From Lingula anatina (lineage: Eukaryota > Brachiopoda > Lingulata > Lingulida > Lingulidae), in assembly GCF_001039355.2 (NCBI RefSeq), contig NW_019774536.1, positions 56,326 to 120,325 on the forward strand: 64,000 bases of DNA, written 5' to 3'. The translations under genes and the position numbers were made by a program. Within the stretch, counting starts at the first letter, position 1. Each line of letters opens with the position of its first letter. This document shows, in pieces, positions 46,201 to 58,840 of the stretch. The notes under the pieces were generated by a model, which did not search any database, was not told the origin of the DNA, and worked only from the letters and a program-made list of their open reading frames with translations.

Positions 46201-48150
46201 TTCCCATACCAGGATCAATCTAGCATAATCGACCCACCTCCTAGGAATTTCTAGCTAAATTGCTTTCAGTTTAAGCGGCTCTGATGTTTGGCATGCCTAC
46301 TGAAGCTGTTAGTGGGTAATTAATTCTCTTTCAGCAGCATCAGTGCCAGACATCTAAGCCACTTAAGCTGAAAGCAATTTAGCAAGAAACACCCTTGGAG
46401 ATGGGTTGATCCTGTTGGATTGATCTGGGTATGGGAATGGGGTCTTAGTCATCTCTGAATCATGATTAATTTCTAGTAGACTGCCCCCTGAAATCAGAGT
46501 GCCACATACTAGTAGGTGCGTCCCTCTGAGATGGGTTGAGTAGGGCGTAAACATGACTGGAAACATTGTACGAGTTTAGATTAAGAGTGCTCACAAAAAA
46601 GTTTTAATAGACAAACATCATACATTATACAAGTAAAATTTAAATGATTGCTGTTGCTGGAGGCAAAAATAGCACTGGAGGCAGAAATAGTACTGGTTAT
46701 ATATTCTTCATTTTTAGAACGGAGCAACACCAAAAGATGTAAGTATTTTGGAAGAGAATACTGCACCACTAAGAGATTACACATCTCTCCCTTCATTACT
46801 TGGCCCACCTAGAAATGGGGATACCATTGCTTATAAGGTACTTGCTTTGTGAACTGTGCTAAAGATAAATGTCAACATGATGAGAATACTTGTATGACAA
46901 ATGCTACTTGAAAGTGTCATGTTGTTCTCGCATAAGAGAAAAGTGCTATCAAATTCAGGTAAATCATGAACATATATTTTAGTGGATGCTTCATATACAG
47001 TCTAAAAATGTAATTTTGAGAATTAAAGGAATATTATTCTGGGTAATTTAAGTGCAATTATTTCAGATGAATAGTCTTATGTACTGGAATGCAAACTATT
47101 ATGACAAATTCACATATTGATTTATTAGGTTCTTGAATTATCAGAAGATTACACTCCTGTGGTATCGAAGTATAAGGTAAATGGCATGCAGATCAGACAT
47201 AAACACTACAAAGGTTATACAAAAATATTTTTTTACAAACAATTTTTTTTGTATTTAAAGTGAAGTAGTGGTTCATGTGACAGATCTTTTGTTTTCTTTA
47301 AAGATGTATTAAAATGATTTTTCATGTAAATCTCCTACATTTTGTCTTGATAAATATGTCCAGATAAACCCTATCATTAAAAAAAAATTCCTATATAAAC
47401 ATATTTGATTGATGAGTCTTAAAATTGCATTTTGGATATATGTTAATTTGTATTTCTAGGAAGCATGTGTTCTAGATTATTCTCCATCAGATACAGTGGT
47501 TAAATTGGAATTGCTCACAAAAACAGAAAGTAAGATAAAATGGGTACAAAAAATGCATTATAATTATTTGAAAGCTCATTTGTGGTCATTTTTATTCTTC
47601 AGAATTGTTATGGTTAAATTTACTTTGAGTTATTTGATAGGTTAGTTTGATCTCAGTAAAATAAAACCATTAAAATAAAAATGAATACTTGAACAGAATT
47701 TGGCTTTTCTTTCACATGATGCAGTTTTATCATATATATAGCTATTTATTGTGTAAGTTGTTTATTTCAATTAAAAAAGTTCTTTTTGCAGAGAAAAATT
47801 ATGGTCGATTTGATCTTGTCATAGAAGATGAGAGTGAAGTGTTCACTAATATACCAACAGAAAATGTGGTAGGTTTTGCTTGGAGTGATGATATGAAAAA
47901 ATAATACCTATATGTTCATAGGCTGTTTATTAAAATCCCCAGCTGTTAATATGATCAATTTTATTAGGAAGAAGCCGTATTGATAAGTCATTTTGTGAAT
48001 AAATTTCAAGGCATTCAAGCCAAAGTATGTCATTTTATAAATTGTTAAAATATAAACCTTTGCCTTGAAATCCATTCATTAATCTTTTTCTAGGTATTAA
48101 TCCGTTTGGCTGAAATGCTGGAACCAAAGCTTATTCCAACAGGACCCTAA
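43278..48150 (+). CDS. COIL: coilin (9 exons)
   Basis: Scaffold protein of nuclear Cajal bodies. Exons: 43278-43525, 44779-45655, 45826-45921, 46718-46837, 47129-47176, 47460-47529, 47792-47868, 47968-48024 and 48094-48150; 549 residues if all are used. The N-terminus (MAASTKNVRVKLSFKNVLL ... FRENDTVD) matches the coilin self-association domain. A long lysine-rich, disordered middle follows, with nuclear-localisation-type tracts (KKKKKKKR near 109-116; KKRRKRKRHRKK near 214-226). The C-terminal Tudor-like domain matches coilin strongly: DYTSLPSLLGPP, GDTIAYKVLELSEDYTP, GRFDLVIEDE and LEPKLI. I see no RG box such as vertebrate coilin has. Exon 8 (19 codons, in frame) has no counterpart in the human alignment I can recall and may be optional. 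Convergent with DCST2, 322 bp between stops. Confidence 0.92.
43690..44425. mobile_element. fold-back (palindromic) element in coilin intron 1
   Basis: Nested inverted arms: GTGTGACTGAAATGCGCAAT (43834 on) pairs with the complement ending near 44282; CCAGTTGCAA (43892 on) pairs with TTGCAACTGG near 44215; TTGCCATGTTGGCGAGTAGC (44016 on) pairs with the complement ending near 44093, around a centre at about 44050. The outer parts hold many copies of GGGGAGTATCGGTGCGGGG, some inverted. No coding capacity. Superfamily not recognised. Confidence 0.75.
46194..46444. mobile_element. MITE, GACCCCATTCCCAT family, full-length copy 2
   Basis: In coilin intron 3. Starts GACCCCATTCCCATACCAGG and ends GTATGGGAATGGGGTC. 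The two halves are inverted through GCTTTCAGTTTAAGCGGCTC and the complement. Flanked by TCA and TTA, an imperfect 3-bp duplication. Confidence 0.82.
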
Positions 48151-48471
48151 AGACTGAAGAATACTTACTGTGCAGCTATTAAAAGAAGACGATCATTAAT
48201 GAGATTTTTGATTTTTATTTTAGTCACTTTGGAATTTATTTTGCGTCCATTAGTATTATGTGATTTTGCTCTTCTTAATCATTAAAAGTTATAATAGAAT
48301 CCATGATTTTGTGAATATGAAGTAATCAGATTATACCCACCATTATGTGAGATCTATATTTCAAAAAACAAAGCGTTTTCACATTAAATTATACCCCAGT
48401 CTTGGATGTATATGAAAGTTGTTAATTTTTTCTTGTTGGCAAGGATGGCAGTGTGCATATAAGTTGAAGGT
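48151..48471. other. convergent 3' region between coilin and DCST2-like gene
   Basis: 321 bp shared by the two 3' ends. No canonical AATAAA is clear for coilin; ATTAAA at about 48281-48286 is the best candidate. For the minus gene an AATAAA overlaps the stop codon (48470-48475). Confidence 0.5.
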
Positions 48472-51400
48472 TTATTCATCAGGTAAGAGGGGCAGACGAC
48501 TAACGATTTCATCATCCACGCCCTCAGTTTCATCGCAGTATTCATCGTCTGCCTCGTAGAAATCGGTTGTGGCACCCAAGTTATCGTTTCCGTAGGGTCC
48601 CCTTGAGGCAGGGTTATTAAAATTGTCTGTACCGTACTCGTTCATATTAACTCCTGAATTAAAGTGCCAATCGTCAGTTTCGTAAGCATTCGTCTGTTGG
48701 TTAATTTCGTCTGTTGAGTACATGTTTGCACCGGTCGTTGATTTATTGCTTTCATAAGTACCCATGTGCGTGTTAATCTGACCCATCATTAGCCCAGCCA
48801 TCTGGTGCTGCCGTGATATTTGATGGTGCTCCTCGATTTCTTTTCTAAAACCCGCCCTTAAATGTTCCTGACTGATAGATTTGTAACCTTGCGTATGCTG
48901 AGTCGCTGAAGAAGAGTAAAATGCCTGGTCTGGAACATCATTGTAACTTGCATCGTGAACCCCACTGTATTTCCGCGTATTCAGCCCGTCAGCTGATGGT
49001 TGAAAGCCGCGGTCGTTGACTCGTTGAATTGACAAAGCTCTCGGTTCCCTCACCGAAACAAACGGTCCGTAGACCTCCTCATCGCTGTCGCTCTCCTCTT
49101 CATCCACGCGATCGCTGTGATATATTGCCATGGTAACAAGGTCTCGTCTGCTCCCGCTGCGGGTTCGACTCGCGGTGGCGGACGCTTTCCTGCTTGGTTG
49201 CTCAAAAGCTTCGCTTGTATCGGTGTCATCTTCTCTGTTTTGATAGTCGTAATCTGAAGAGTTCAAGCTGTCAGTTTCACTGCCATCTTGTCTCTCTAAT
49301 ACGTCCATCTTAGATTTGAGCTTCACTTCTTCTTCACTTGAATCTCTGTGAAATGGACAAGGTATGAAAGCTTTCGTGTGCAGCATTACGATTGACGACG
49401 GCTGATACAGGGAAATTCAACAGTGGGAAATATTTAGCAATTAAGTTCACTAATATTCCAATGCATTTAAGATAATATCCAAAATCAAAACACTTTATAA
49501 CTCTGTTAGTCAAAAATCTGTAGGGGAGACCGGGGCTAGTTGGCCCAGTTAGACACTTTTGGCCTTGTAGAGCCAACTAGGAGTGAGTTACAGTAACAAA
49601 ACCGGTTTCAAAGTAAGCCCCATGAACTAGGCTACTTATGCAACGTCATTATTTTTCAAATATAATGCTAGATGGCTCACAATTTGACAAAAAACGCAGT
49701 TGACGTCAGGGGGGCCAACTTGCCCCGCCACGGGGCAAGTTGGCCCCAGGGTCGGGGCAAGTTGGCCCCCCTATACGAAAATGAAGTATATATCCCATGT
49801 AAACGCCTTGAAATACATTTTTATACATTTTTAACTTATTTAATTGGTTTTTGAGAGTGTTTGATGAATAAATAGTTCAAATGAGGCAGTTTTAGTGAGG
49901 CTTCCGTACGTGACGTTGTGGGAGGGGGGGGGTATGTGTTGCAAGAACCAAAATATTTATCAATAAAATTTGTTTTGTTTTAATTAAGAATAAATTAATA
50001 ATGGTATAAAGCAGGGTTTTAATGAATGAAAACGAATAATAAATTTTCGTTTTAAAAGAAAGTAACAAATTCAGTTTTAAACCATAGAGTTTGTTTCAAC
50101 AATGATCTCTAGCTAGGGAGGGGTGGAAAAAACCCCTTGGGGCCACATATAACACTATAAATACAAAGGGAATCCCCTTAAAATGAATTAAGGCAAAATA
50201 AATGTTTTTCTAAGGAAAGTCCAATGGATTTACTTTTTAATACATACAATCAACAGAACATTTCTAATATAAATTTTTGAAAAGACACCAGAGAGCAAAT
50301 TAAATAAAATCAATCAGACGGTAAACACCGGCAAGCTTTGTCAATTTCACCAACTTGTTTATTTCAAACAGCGTTGCGCGCAAAGGTTTGTGGGTAATAT
50401 GAGGGTCCAACTTGCCCCGAGTCAATGGGGCCAACTAGCCCCGGGTGCACATTATTTTTTTTTTAAAGATGGCAGCCATTTATGGTGCTAGAATGAACAA
50501 CGATGATACATCTCTGTGAAACTTGAAACAATGAGCTTCAGTTTGATGCCCTAAACATATATTATATTCGATCAAAAACCTATGAAAATAGATTTTTAAA
50601 TCTCTTAAACAAAATTACTTTTAGGTGCAAAAATCGTTTATTTCGACTCACCGCTTAAGTAAAACTTTTTGACGTCCGACACTTCCTTAGCATTGTAGGC
50701 TACGGTCACTTTACAAAAGTATGTGGCCAATTTTTTTACCTCGTGGTTACTTTTTTTATAAATTGACGGGGGGGCCAACTTACCCCGGGGTCCAACTAGC
50801 CCTGGTCTCCCCTAATGTTATACTTAGGCCCGCACTTAATAAAGCAGCGGCTCCATACCTCTCTTCGCTGAAATCCGAAAAGTCGCAGTAGTCGACGGGG
50901 TTCATACACACGGTGCACATGTTGTTGATGTCCGTGAAGCAGTCCTGGCAGTAGATTGCTGAAACATTGGTACAGCATGTAGTATACTGCGACAATACAT
51001 GTAGGCCTACAAATTGTAGCTGCGGAGATATGACCGTGTTTCAGACGGGAATTAATTTATTTATTTGGGGATTTTGTGTGTTAGAATTTTTATGAAAGTC
51101 AATAACCTGTGCTAGTGCACTTGAAGCTTAGCGATTTTATTTCAGCAATGTGCTCAGGGTAAGATGGGGGAACAAATCCCAATTGGACACAAACTATACC
51201 GTGACATTCCATGACGTGATGTACAAATACTAGACAGGTTTCGTGCGTACTTTTTGTTCTAGACGATATCTTTAAGTAAAGTAAGAGACCCAAGAATCTC
51301 AAATTTGAACACGTACTAGTAAAAGCGGACAAACCTTTTTGCTTAAACATAAGCTTTTGCAGAACATTTCCTTTTTTCCATTAAAAACGGCAAATCGTTC

Positions 51401-54400
51401 TTAATTTGTGCCATGAAAGAAAAGCATGAAATATGTGGGTGAGGAATTAATACGATTACAGCATTGTAGGCCTACCTTTGCAGTCGGAGGTGCTGCAATG
51501 CTTAAAGTGGTCCATGTCGTCTGGTTTCCCCGGTTGTCCGCAGCATAAACAATACTTTCTCTCATAGCCGAAGTACTTGAAAACCTTACCCAGGATAGGA
51601 TACCTATGTTGCATGAAATATGATTATTGAAAACAAGAATGCAATTAATAAGATGTCGTATTTATCATATTATTTAGAGGATGATACTTGAAACATATAT
51701 AGGTTGTTCTTTGAAGCGAACATAGATTATGAAGTTCGGACTATTTCAGTTTCAGTGCCCAGGGGTAGAATGCGCTTAATATAATGTTGACTCACTGAGA
51801 TGCCAAACGACTTCTGATGCTAATTTTTTCGATGGCCTCTTCCTTCTCGTACTTGCGGCGAAGTTGCCTGCGCAGAAATTTGAGAAAACCTCCCCTTTGC
51901 TGAAGAATGTGATTGTAAAGCCATATTGCGCGTTCCTTCTCCCTTTTTTCGTAGTAGCATCCAACTATAACGTGTCGAAGTCGTAGTCCGTATGCTTCCA
52001 GTAAAACCAGCAAAATACAAGTTGCCCAGATGAACACTGAACAGCAAGACAAAAATAGGGTAACATTTATTCATCTTTTTATCAATTTTATGGGCGTTTT
52101 TTTAACTGCTTTGCCGGGCGTTGTAGCAAAAACTTATTTTGGCATCGAGGTAGGAAAAGGGCCTTCACTGACTCGTAAAAAGCTGGTATTGAGGTCATTT
52201 GAAAAAAGTGCGGTGAGGCAATTAATGGCTGTAAAGAGTGATGTTGTTAAGTCCGTTACATTGGCCTGCGACCGCTGAGATTGAATTTTTGCCCACCTCT
52301 AGCTTTTCAAAGTTTAACAGTGCTCGATAGTCAACATCAATTTCATACATCAGAGTTAATGAACTTAATATGTATGGAACATAGGGGAGACCGGGGCTAG
52401 TTGGACCCCGGGGTAAGTTGCCCCCCCCCAAATCAGGTCTCTTAAATAAAGTTACTTTAAGATGTTAAATTATTTCATTTGGACTCACTGCCGACGTTTT
52501 CTTAGCACTATTGGATACGGTGATCAGTTCCTTTACCTCATAGTAACTTTGTCATTAATTGATGGGGGGCCAAATTACCCCGGGGTCCAACTAGCCCCGG
52601 TCTCCCCTACGAATGAAAAAAAAAATTAAACTGATGATATCTTCTCACGTATTTCTTTGTAAATATATGGGTTGACTGGACTTGGGTTCGGAAGACAAGG
52701 GGTCGTGTCGATCTCAAGCCCGATGCGTCCGATAGGGTCGAAAGTGCTGATTAACATGCGATACATGTCAGCAAACGCGCCATTGCCTTGAACGTGCAGA
52801 CCAATGGTGTGTGGAACTGAAACATGGACCATAGATGAGCTTGTTCCAGTTTGCGTTATGAACTTTCAGTTTCTTTTAATATTTGACACATTTCATGTCC
52901 ACTCACTTTAAATATTCTTATATTCGATGTATATAAGGCCTGCTCCTTTGAAATGAATTTTCCTAGTTTCAATTTTTTCATTCAAATATTCTAAAAGGAG
53001 ATAATGAAGTCACAACCAGCCGTACCTTCACTGTGTGTTTTAAGTTCCGCGTGGGTTCTTATCAAGTCAAGAAGTGTATACAGACCCATGTCGCAGTACA
53101 TATAAAAACTGGCGTGCATGAAACTCCCTGCCAGCATGATAAGACCTCGGACAAGTTTTTTCTTCTCAGGTTTTGCCAGTCGAGGAGACCCTGGTAAAAA
53201 TTTAATTGTGTCACACATAATTTCAAAGCAGTCTACAAATCGGTCTCATTTTGATTTTATTAATCTTAGTGTCTTTATAGAATAAAATAAAATAAAATGT
53301 TTTGAGACATTAAAAGACAATAGCACTTATATAAGTCAACGGGTCCAAGCGGTTTAAAGACCACTAATACAGAAAGGTGGCATTATTAAAGCGGCGCTTC
53401 AGTTCTCAAGTAAAATTGAAAGGGCGATCACGGTGTATACGATGTCTCTTTGTAAAAATTTTGTCAATCAGAACTTACAAGTTGTGATGTACTTGGAACT
53501 TTCTTTCCAATTCAGAGGAAGAATGGTCTCCCGCTCCATTTCCTGGCGCCTCTCGTCTATATCTCTTAGGTTGAATGTCACGTAGAAATTATCAAATTTG
53601 TCTTTGGTGAGATAATTACGCCTATAAAGCATCGCCCTGAAAGAGGAAGCATGCGTCATCTAGAACAGTTAACAAAACTGAAGAAAGGCTTTTACTGAAA
53701 AAATATTAATATTTGCTTTTTACATGTCCACCCCACTATCTTTGATGAAGGGGTACTTATTAAGTACGAGTCTTTCATTTTCACGAATTCTGCAAGCCTC
53801 TGCAAGAAGAGCTCATGACAGAAAGATCGGGGTGATTAAAAAGGGAAACAAAAAGTAAGAAATAGAAAAAAGAAACAGTTGCATCGACCGAAAATAAAAA
53901 GACAACTATTCTATGACTGACACAATGACACTCAATCTAATCACATATATTTACTTAATAAAAAGCCAAAGTAGCATGAACGCTATGGCGAAACTGCTGA
54001 AGTCCATCATGCTCTCGAACGGTTTGACCCATGACTTGATTTCGTTCATAATATCGCGCTGAATTTCTTTGCTCGTCTTGGATTGGGTTATGGTGTAGTT
54101 TAAATGGTGGATCAAAGTCACATTAAAGTAGAACATCTCGTACACGTTTTGGACAGCAGTCTGCACGCCTATGTGACATTGAAACAAACAACTTTAGTTC
54201 AATGAGTTCAGCCTGTTTTTTCTTCAATTCACTATACGTGCTATTTAGTTTATTTTGATATATGCACAACTGACATGTTCCTGGTTCGTTTTCTTTATAT
54301 TCATTTAAGCAATACATTTGACAACATTTTTAACATTTGAAAATTGAAAGTGTTCTACCTACTCGTTTGCACTTTCTTCACGATCAACTGTTGTACAAGT

Positions 54401-55146
54401 TCTGTTAGCTTGCACAAAAATTCGCCCACTGGAAATGTGAACGTAAATATGAGTCATCTTGTTACGGTGTACACCCAATCCCAATATAGAGGTGCAATTG
54501 ATGTCACAGGCATGCTCTCAAAATTATTTAGTGCTTAGATTGCAAACTATGTTTGATTATTTTTGGGTCCCACATGAAGAAATTTGTATCAAAGTTTCAC
54601 TCTCCTGGAACCATGAATAACAAAAAATAATTCATCGTCTAACCCAAAAAAGGAACATATGTTACTGTCACAAATGCTAAACATCATACTGTGGAACGTT
54701 TTACTCACTTTGGAAATTTAATTATCACTGGTTTTGGTCTTTGATTTATCTCCTACAGGTACAACGTTTTAAAAATTATAATAATCCTCTGTATAGAGCA
54801 ATTAATTGTCTTTGAGCAACTTTAGTTTGCTTGTCACTGAATATTAAAAAACGGGGAAAATACACCCTACAGATTGTAAAATAAGCATTAAATAAATTAT
54901 TTTTCCCCTCGTGCTCCAAGTATGATATCAAAAAGCCAAACTATCATGAAAAAAACACTGTTTACCATTTGGTCTCTTTGCGTAATGTAGCCTAAAAGAC
55001 GTGGTAAAAATTAAAATTTGAATTGTTCTATACACAGAGGGCCTATATGTTTTAAAAACTGAATACAACTCTGAATTCATTCAATTTTAATTTTGACCCT
55101 TCAGTATGTGAAATGCACCTCTATATTGGGTTTGGGTGTGTACTGA

Positions 55147-55185
<39 letters not shown>

Positions 55186-57619
55186 TATATCTATCTTACA
55201 GACCTAAGTAAACCTACCTCTTGCAATATTGCATACAACCGAAAATTTGTCGGCTAGGGAGCATAAACCGAATGCATTGGCAATGGCGTTTTCCCTGAAA
55301 TAATATATAGATTTTGAGTCAATGAATATGTAAACAGTATTTGGAGTATAGCATGTATGGTATTCGGAACCGTCATCTAGCAACCGTCTGTTGCCTGCTA
55401 TGTAGAAAAAAATGTGAAAGTTTCCTTACCTGCATTTTTTAACAACTATTTCAAACACCTTCTTGCACTGTCTGTAGGGTCGACCCATGTTGTGATTACA
55501 TATGTTTACCATGTCAGCCAGCCATTTGAATAGACGCTTGATGGCATCGACTGAAAAAAAGGCGGTTCGTTTTGTGTTATATACATGAAACACATAGCTG
55601 TATAACTGAATTTTATCACACTAACCAGGCATTGTTATTTTCAACAAAGAAAGCGACTATTTGGTGTCAAGTCAGTGCAAATTTTATTTTATGACTTACC
55701 TATATTTTGGAATAATTGTTTCATTGCTTGAAAAGCTTTCCGCAGTCGGTCCGCTGCCTGTGTCAATCCACGCAAAGCTTGGCGAATAGGCGCCAGAATA
55801 CCTTCAAATGTTATAATGAGACTAGTAATGAATAAGATTTTTTGTGGTATTTCTTGGAAAATTCATGGGTCACCAACAATTTTGAAGTTTTTACCGATCA
55901 ACATTTTACCGAAACTTCAGCATTAAAAGTACCCTATAAATGGTGGTTTTGAAAGACCACTTTTCTCTCAAGTAACAATCGTATGAATTAATTGCATTAT
56001 TCTCTGCTTAAAATATTATTTTGTACATGACATCTGCCTGTGGGAACACACTGTCCCGTGCCAGGCCCGTAGCCAGGGGGGTTCGGGGGGTTCGAAAGAA
56101 CCACCCTTTTTCCTGGGAAAAGGTCCACTCTGGGTAAAATTTGATCTATGTACTTGAGAATTTTATGGTAAAAGGTCCACTTTTTCAGAAAACGAACCCC
56201 CCTCTGAAATTGCTGGCTACGGGCCTGCGTGCCTACCTTTAACTGGTTGCATAGCTTCAGCAAGAATTTCCTTGGTTGCGTTCTCGGCCATCAGTTGTCC
56301 GCAGGCAGCACTTTGAGACATCACTTGAATGTTGTGGCTGAAGTTATGCATGGGACCGTTTACGATTAGGACAAAGCAATACGCTAAGAGGAATGTACGT
56401 CCTTTACCTGTGGAAAAGATTATTAAAGCTTTGAAACAGTGACAAACAGGGCATATTTAAAAGATACAATATATATCTTGTAGGCTAAACATGGGTAATT
56501 CCAGCTTCTACACACCTCTTGCTTTCCTGGATATGCCCCGCGTTGCAATATAGTATGAAGAAATGTTTTTAGTTCAGAGTTGCCGACAATACTGCATTTA
56601 CTGGTTACAAAAATAGATAAATAGAGAAAACCGATCGTGAAAACAAACTATTTAAATGAGGAGTTGACAACAGAGATTAAATCATAATATAAAAATGAAC
56701 AGATAAACCGAAACGCTATTATTAAAAAAATACCTTACTTGAAAAAATTTGCGGTATCATAAGAAGCACCAAGCATCGAACGTGTAAGGAGAAAGCCATT
56801 CCCAGGGAGAGAAATGTGCCAAGGCCCATCGCTATATAAGACGCCGTCAGGCCAGAATAATTCAATTGAAACACCATTACAAAGAAGAGAAATAGAGCTA
56901 AGAAAGAGCCAGTCAGGAAACCTGTGCGAAAAACAAAAACGTACACATTCAGCATATTGGCATTACATATTGGCTTCTGAATAAAGGGAGAAGGCAAGTG
57001 TCTAATTGTTCTATCGTATTGGAAATGTCAATTTTGCGGATTTTATACCTGATTTACCTGAGTTAAAACATACCAAGAAAACTTTTAAATAGGTCGTTCT
57101 CATACGTCCCGTCAATACACAGTCTGCTAAGGCATGTATTGGCTGCTTTCTTTTTCCATTTATGTCGCCTACGATCGTAAATACAACATGGGCATAGTGC
57201 TTTGAAACATGTCTCTCGTGTCCACGTGAATGTGTTGATGATGCAGTCTTTCCACCTTAAAAATTTTAAATATAGGTTTGATTTTTTACAAAGTTAAAAT
57301 ATCATAAGGAATGCCAACCATATGCAAATCAATTTATCGAACAATACATAATTATAATCTTGCAAGCACTGATAATTGCTTTTTTTTGGATAAGAGACGG
57401 AAAAAAACAGAGGATTGTCATTTGATATCTTCTTGTTTGAAATTCCCTAAAAGAAATTTTGATTGAGTATATTTCAACGTTATTTAAATGATCAATTTAC
57501 CACGGTCGCAAGGGAGGTAACCCGGCGAGCTCTCGCTCTGCGTCAATTTTAGCTTGCGCCATCTTGTCCATGCCCCTCTTGACTTGGTAGGCTTTCCATG
57601 CCACTTTGAGGTGTGCCAT
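48472..57619 (-). CDS. DCST2: DC-STAMP domain-containing protein 2-like (15 exons)
   Basis: Multi-pass membrane protein of the DCST1/DCST2 (worm SPE-42/SPE-49, fly sneaky) family needed by sperm for gamete fusion. Exons: 57619-57501, 57255-57074, 56921-56739, 56407-56237, 55801-55700, 55550-55430, 55294-55218, 54168-53955, 53636-53479, 53190-53026, 52816-52649, 52036-51796, 51603-51476, 50958-50859 and 49345-48472. All phases join, giving 1000 residues. Seen: hydrophobic segments in exons 3, 4, 8, 10 and 12; LGTFLSLGMAFSLHVRCLVL; YFNVTLIHH; LHVQGNGAFADMYRMLISTF; and LRHVIVGCYYEKREKERA. A cysteine-rich RING-like module follows (YCLCCGQPG, HCSTSDC, IYCQDC, MCTVCMNP). The last exon is an acidic, Ser-rich, probably disordered tail of about 290 residues. 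DCST2 is preferred over DCST1 because of the RING region and the LGTFLSLGM block. Exon 1 is the least certain. Confidence 0.82.
49519..50816. mobile_element. MITE/DNA transposon, GGGGCAAGTTGGCCCC family, long copy
   Basis: In DCST2-like intron 14. The ends are inverted: TAGGGGAGACCGGGGCTAGT at the left and CTAGCCCTGGTCTCCCCTA at the right. The interior repeatedly carries GGGGCCAACTTGCCCC and GGGGCAAGTTGGCCCC in both orientations (about 49708-49770, 50404-50446, 50770-50800). No transposase was seen, so non-autonomous. Confidence 0.85.
52384..52610. mobile_element. GGGGCAAGTTGGCCCC family, short derivative
   Basis: In DCST2-like intron 11. It has the same ends (TAGGGGAGACCGGGGCTAGT ... CTAGCCCCGGTCTCCCCTA). 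Its interior matches only the last ~200 bp of the long copy (TTACTTT ... CTCACTGCCGACG ... ATTGATGGGG), so it is an internal-deletion form. Confidence 0.85.
54467..55143. mobile_element. candidate MITE with 30-bp inverted ends
   Basis: In DCST2-like intron 7. The left arm GTGTACACCCAATCCCAATA through AGAGGTGCA (54467-54496) is matched in inverse by 55114-55143, with two or three mismatches. About 680 bp in total, no coding frame. Confidence 0.55.
55147..55180. repeat. (GA)n microsatellite
   Basis: Pure GA run between the candidate MITE and exon 7 of the DCST2-like gene. Confidence 0.95.
56062..56227. mobile_element. MITE with CAGGCCCGTAGCC ends beside a splice donor
   Basis: 166 bp. Left end CAGGCCCGTAGCCAGG, right end GCTGGCTACGGGCCTG, with inverted GGTTCG... 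and CGAACCCC inside. CGTGC occurs on both sides (56057-56061 and 56228-56232), a possible 5-bp target duplication. The right side lies nine bases into the intron after exon 4 of the DCST2-like gene. Confidence 0.8.
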
Positions 57620-58423
57620 TTTATTGATATTATAATGGATAGTACAGCAAATGTACACCCTAGTATATGCAATGTAGATTTTAATAGGCCGTCTTGTCCA
57701 CCATTCCAAATAACCGGAATCTGTGTTCAATTTACGTCTTCGCGAGATGTGAAATATAAAACGTCAGTGCGTAAGACGTTTTTACTACGTCAGGTAGCGA
57801 CGTCAAATAGGCCTAGTACATATATAATAGGCTACGTATTCCAGTCTGTTCAGTCTGTTCATTTGAGTTTGTCATCCTCATGCTTCATTCAAGTTAGATC
57901 TCTGCTTCTTATTTTGAGGACAGATCTAAGAATATTCATTCTGTTAATAAAAAAATCGGTTTTCTAACTAACATAGGCCTACAAATTACCCATTAGGCCA
58001 TTTTTCATTGGATGATGAATCAACTAGTTCTTTCATTCCATTAAGTCCTATGCAATATTCGTTGCTTCGATGCTGTGCAGAGCCTAGGACAACATGCCTA
58101 GGTTGAAAATGTTTCGGTGTTGGGGGAGGCCTATAATGCATGCAGACAGGTTGTTTTCCGGGGACTATCTCGATAATCCGAAGCTTCATTCTTCCAAAAA
58201 AATCGTATGCACGCACCTCTGATTTACTTTACTTAATTGCCAGTGCACCATAGCCTAGGTGTACACACTTAATTCATGCACATGATGAATTCCGACGTAG
58301 GCCTACTAGATCTATCGAATTTTCGGCCCAATGAACCTTAATTCGGACTATTGCTACGGCCCCATTTTCCGCCTTTGATGGGTCCTAGTCTTCCATACCT
58401 AAACAGCGGCGGATTTAGAGGGA

Positions 58424-58443
58424 GGGGGGGGGGGGGGGGGGGG
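58424..58443. repeat. poly-G tract
   Basis: About 20 consecutive G, followed by further G-rich and C-rich sequence. G-quadruplex potential, and a likely assembly weak spot. Confidence 0.9.
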
Positions 58444-58840
58444 AGGAGGTTAGGGGGGTCCTGACCCCCCCCTCGGTTTCTGAATAATACATCGCACCAA
58501 TATTCCCCTCTTGAAATTAGAAAATTGACTCACTAAATTATAACTCCAAACCCGTATAGGCTAAAATTAAAAGGGCACTGTTTGCTCTCTCAAACACCCA
58601 AAAAACTTTCGGGGTCCTTCAGCAGGCCCTGAACCTCACACCAAGGGGGCTATGGTCGGTTTCGCATCAGAGGCCTGTCGTTCCAGACCCCCCTCCCTTT
58701 CAAATAATCTTGGAACATCCCCTGGTAACGTATGTAGGCTATCATGTGAATAATTTTTACAAATCGTTTGAAGACAACTATACCCTCTTTTGTCCCATTT
58801 CTATTTTATTGTAACCTAATATGCAGCAAAAAATAGGTGT

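Noticed and set aside
54344-54538. Plus-strand frame with a signal-peptide-like start in DCST2-like intron 7
   Set aside because: It runs into an inverted repeat end, lacks any domain, and lies inside an intron of a well-supported minus-strand gene.
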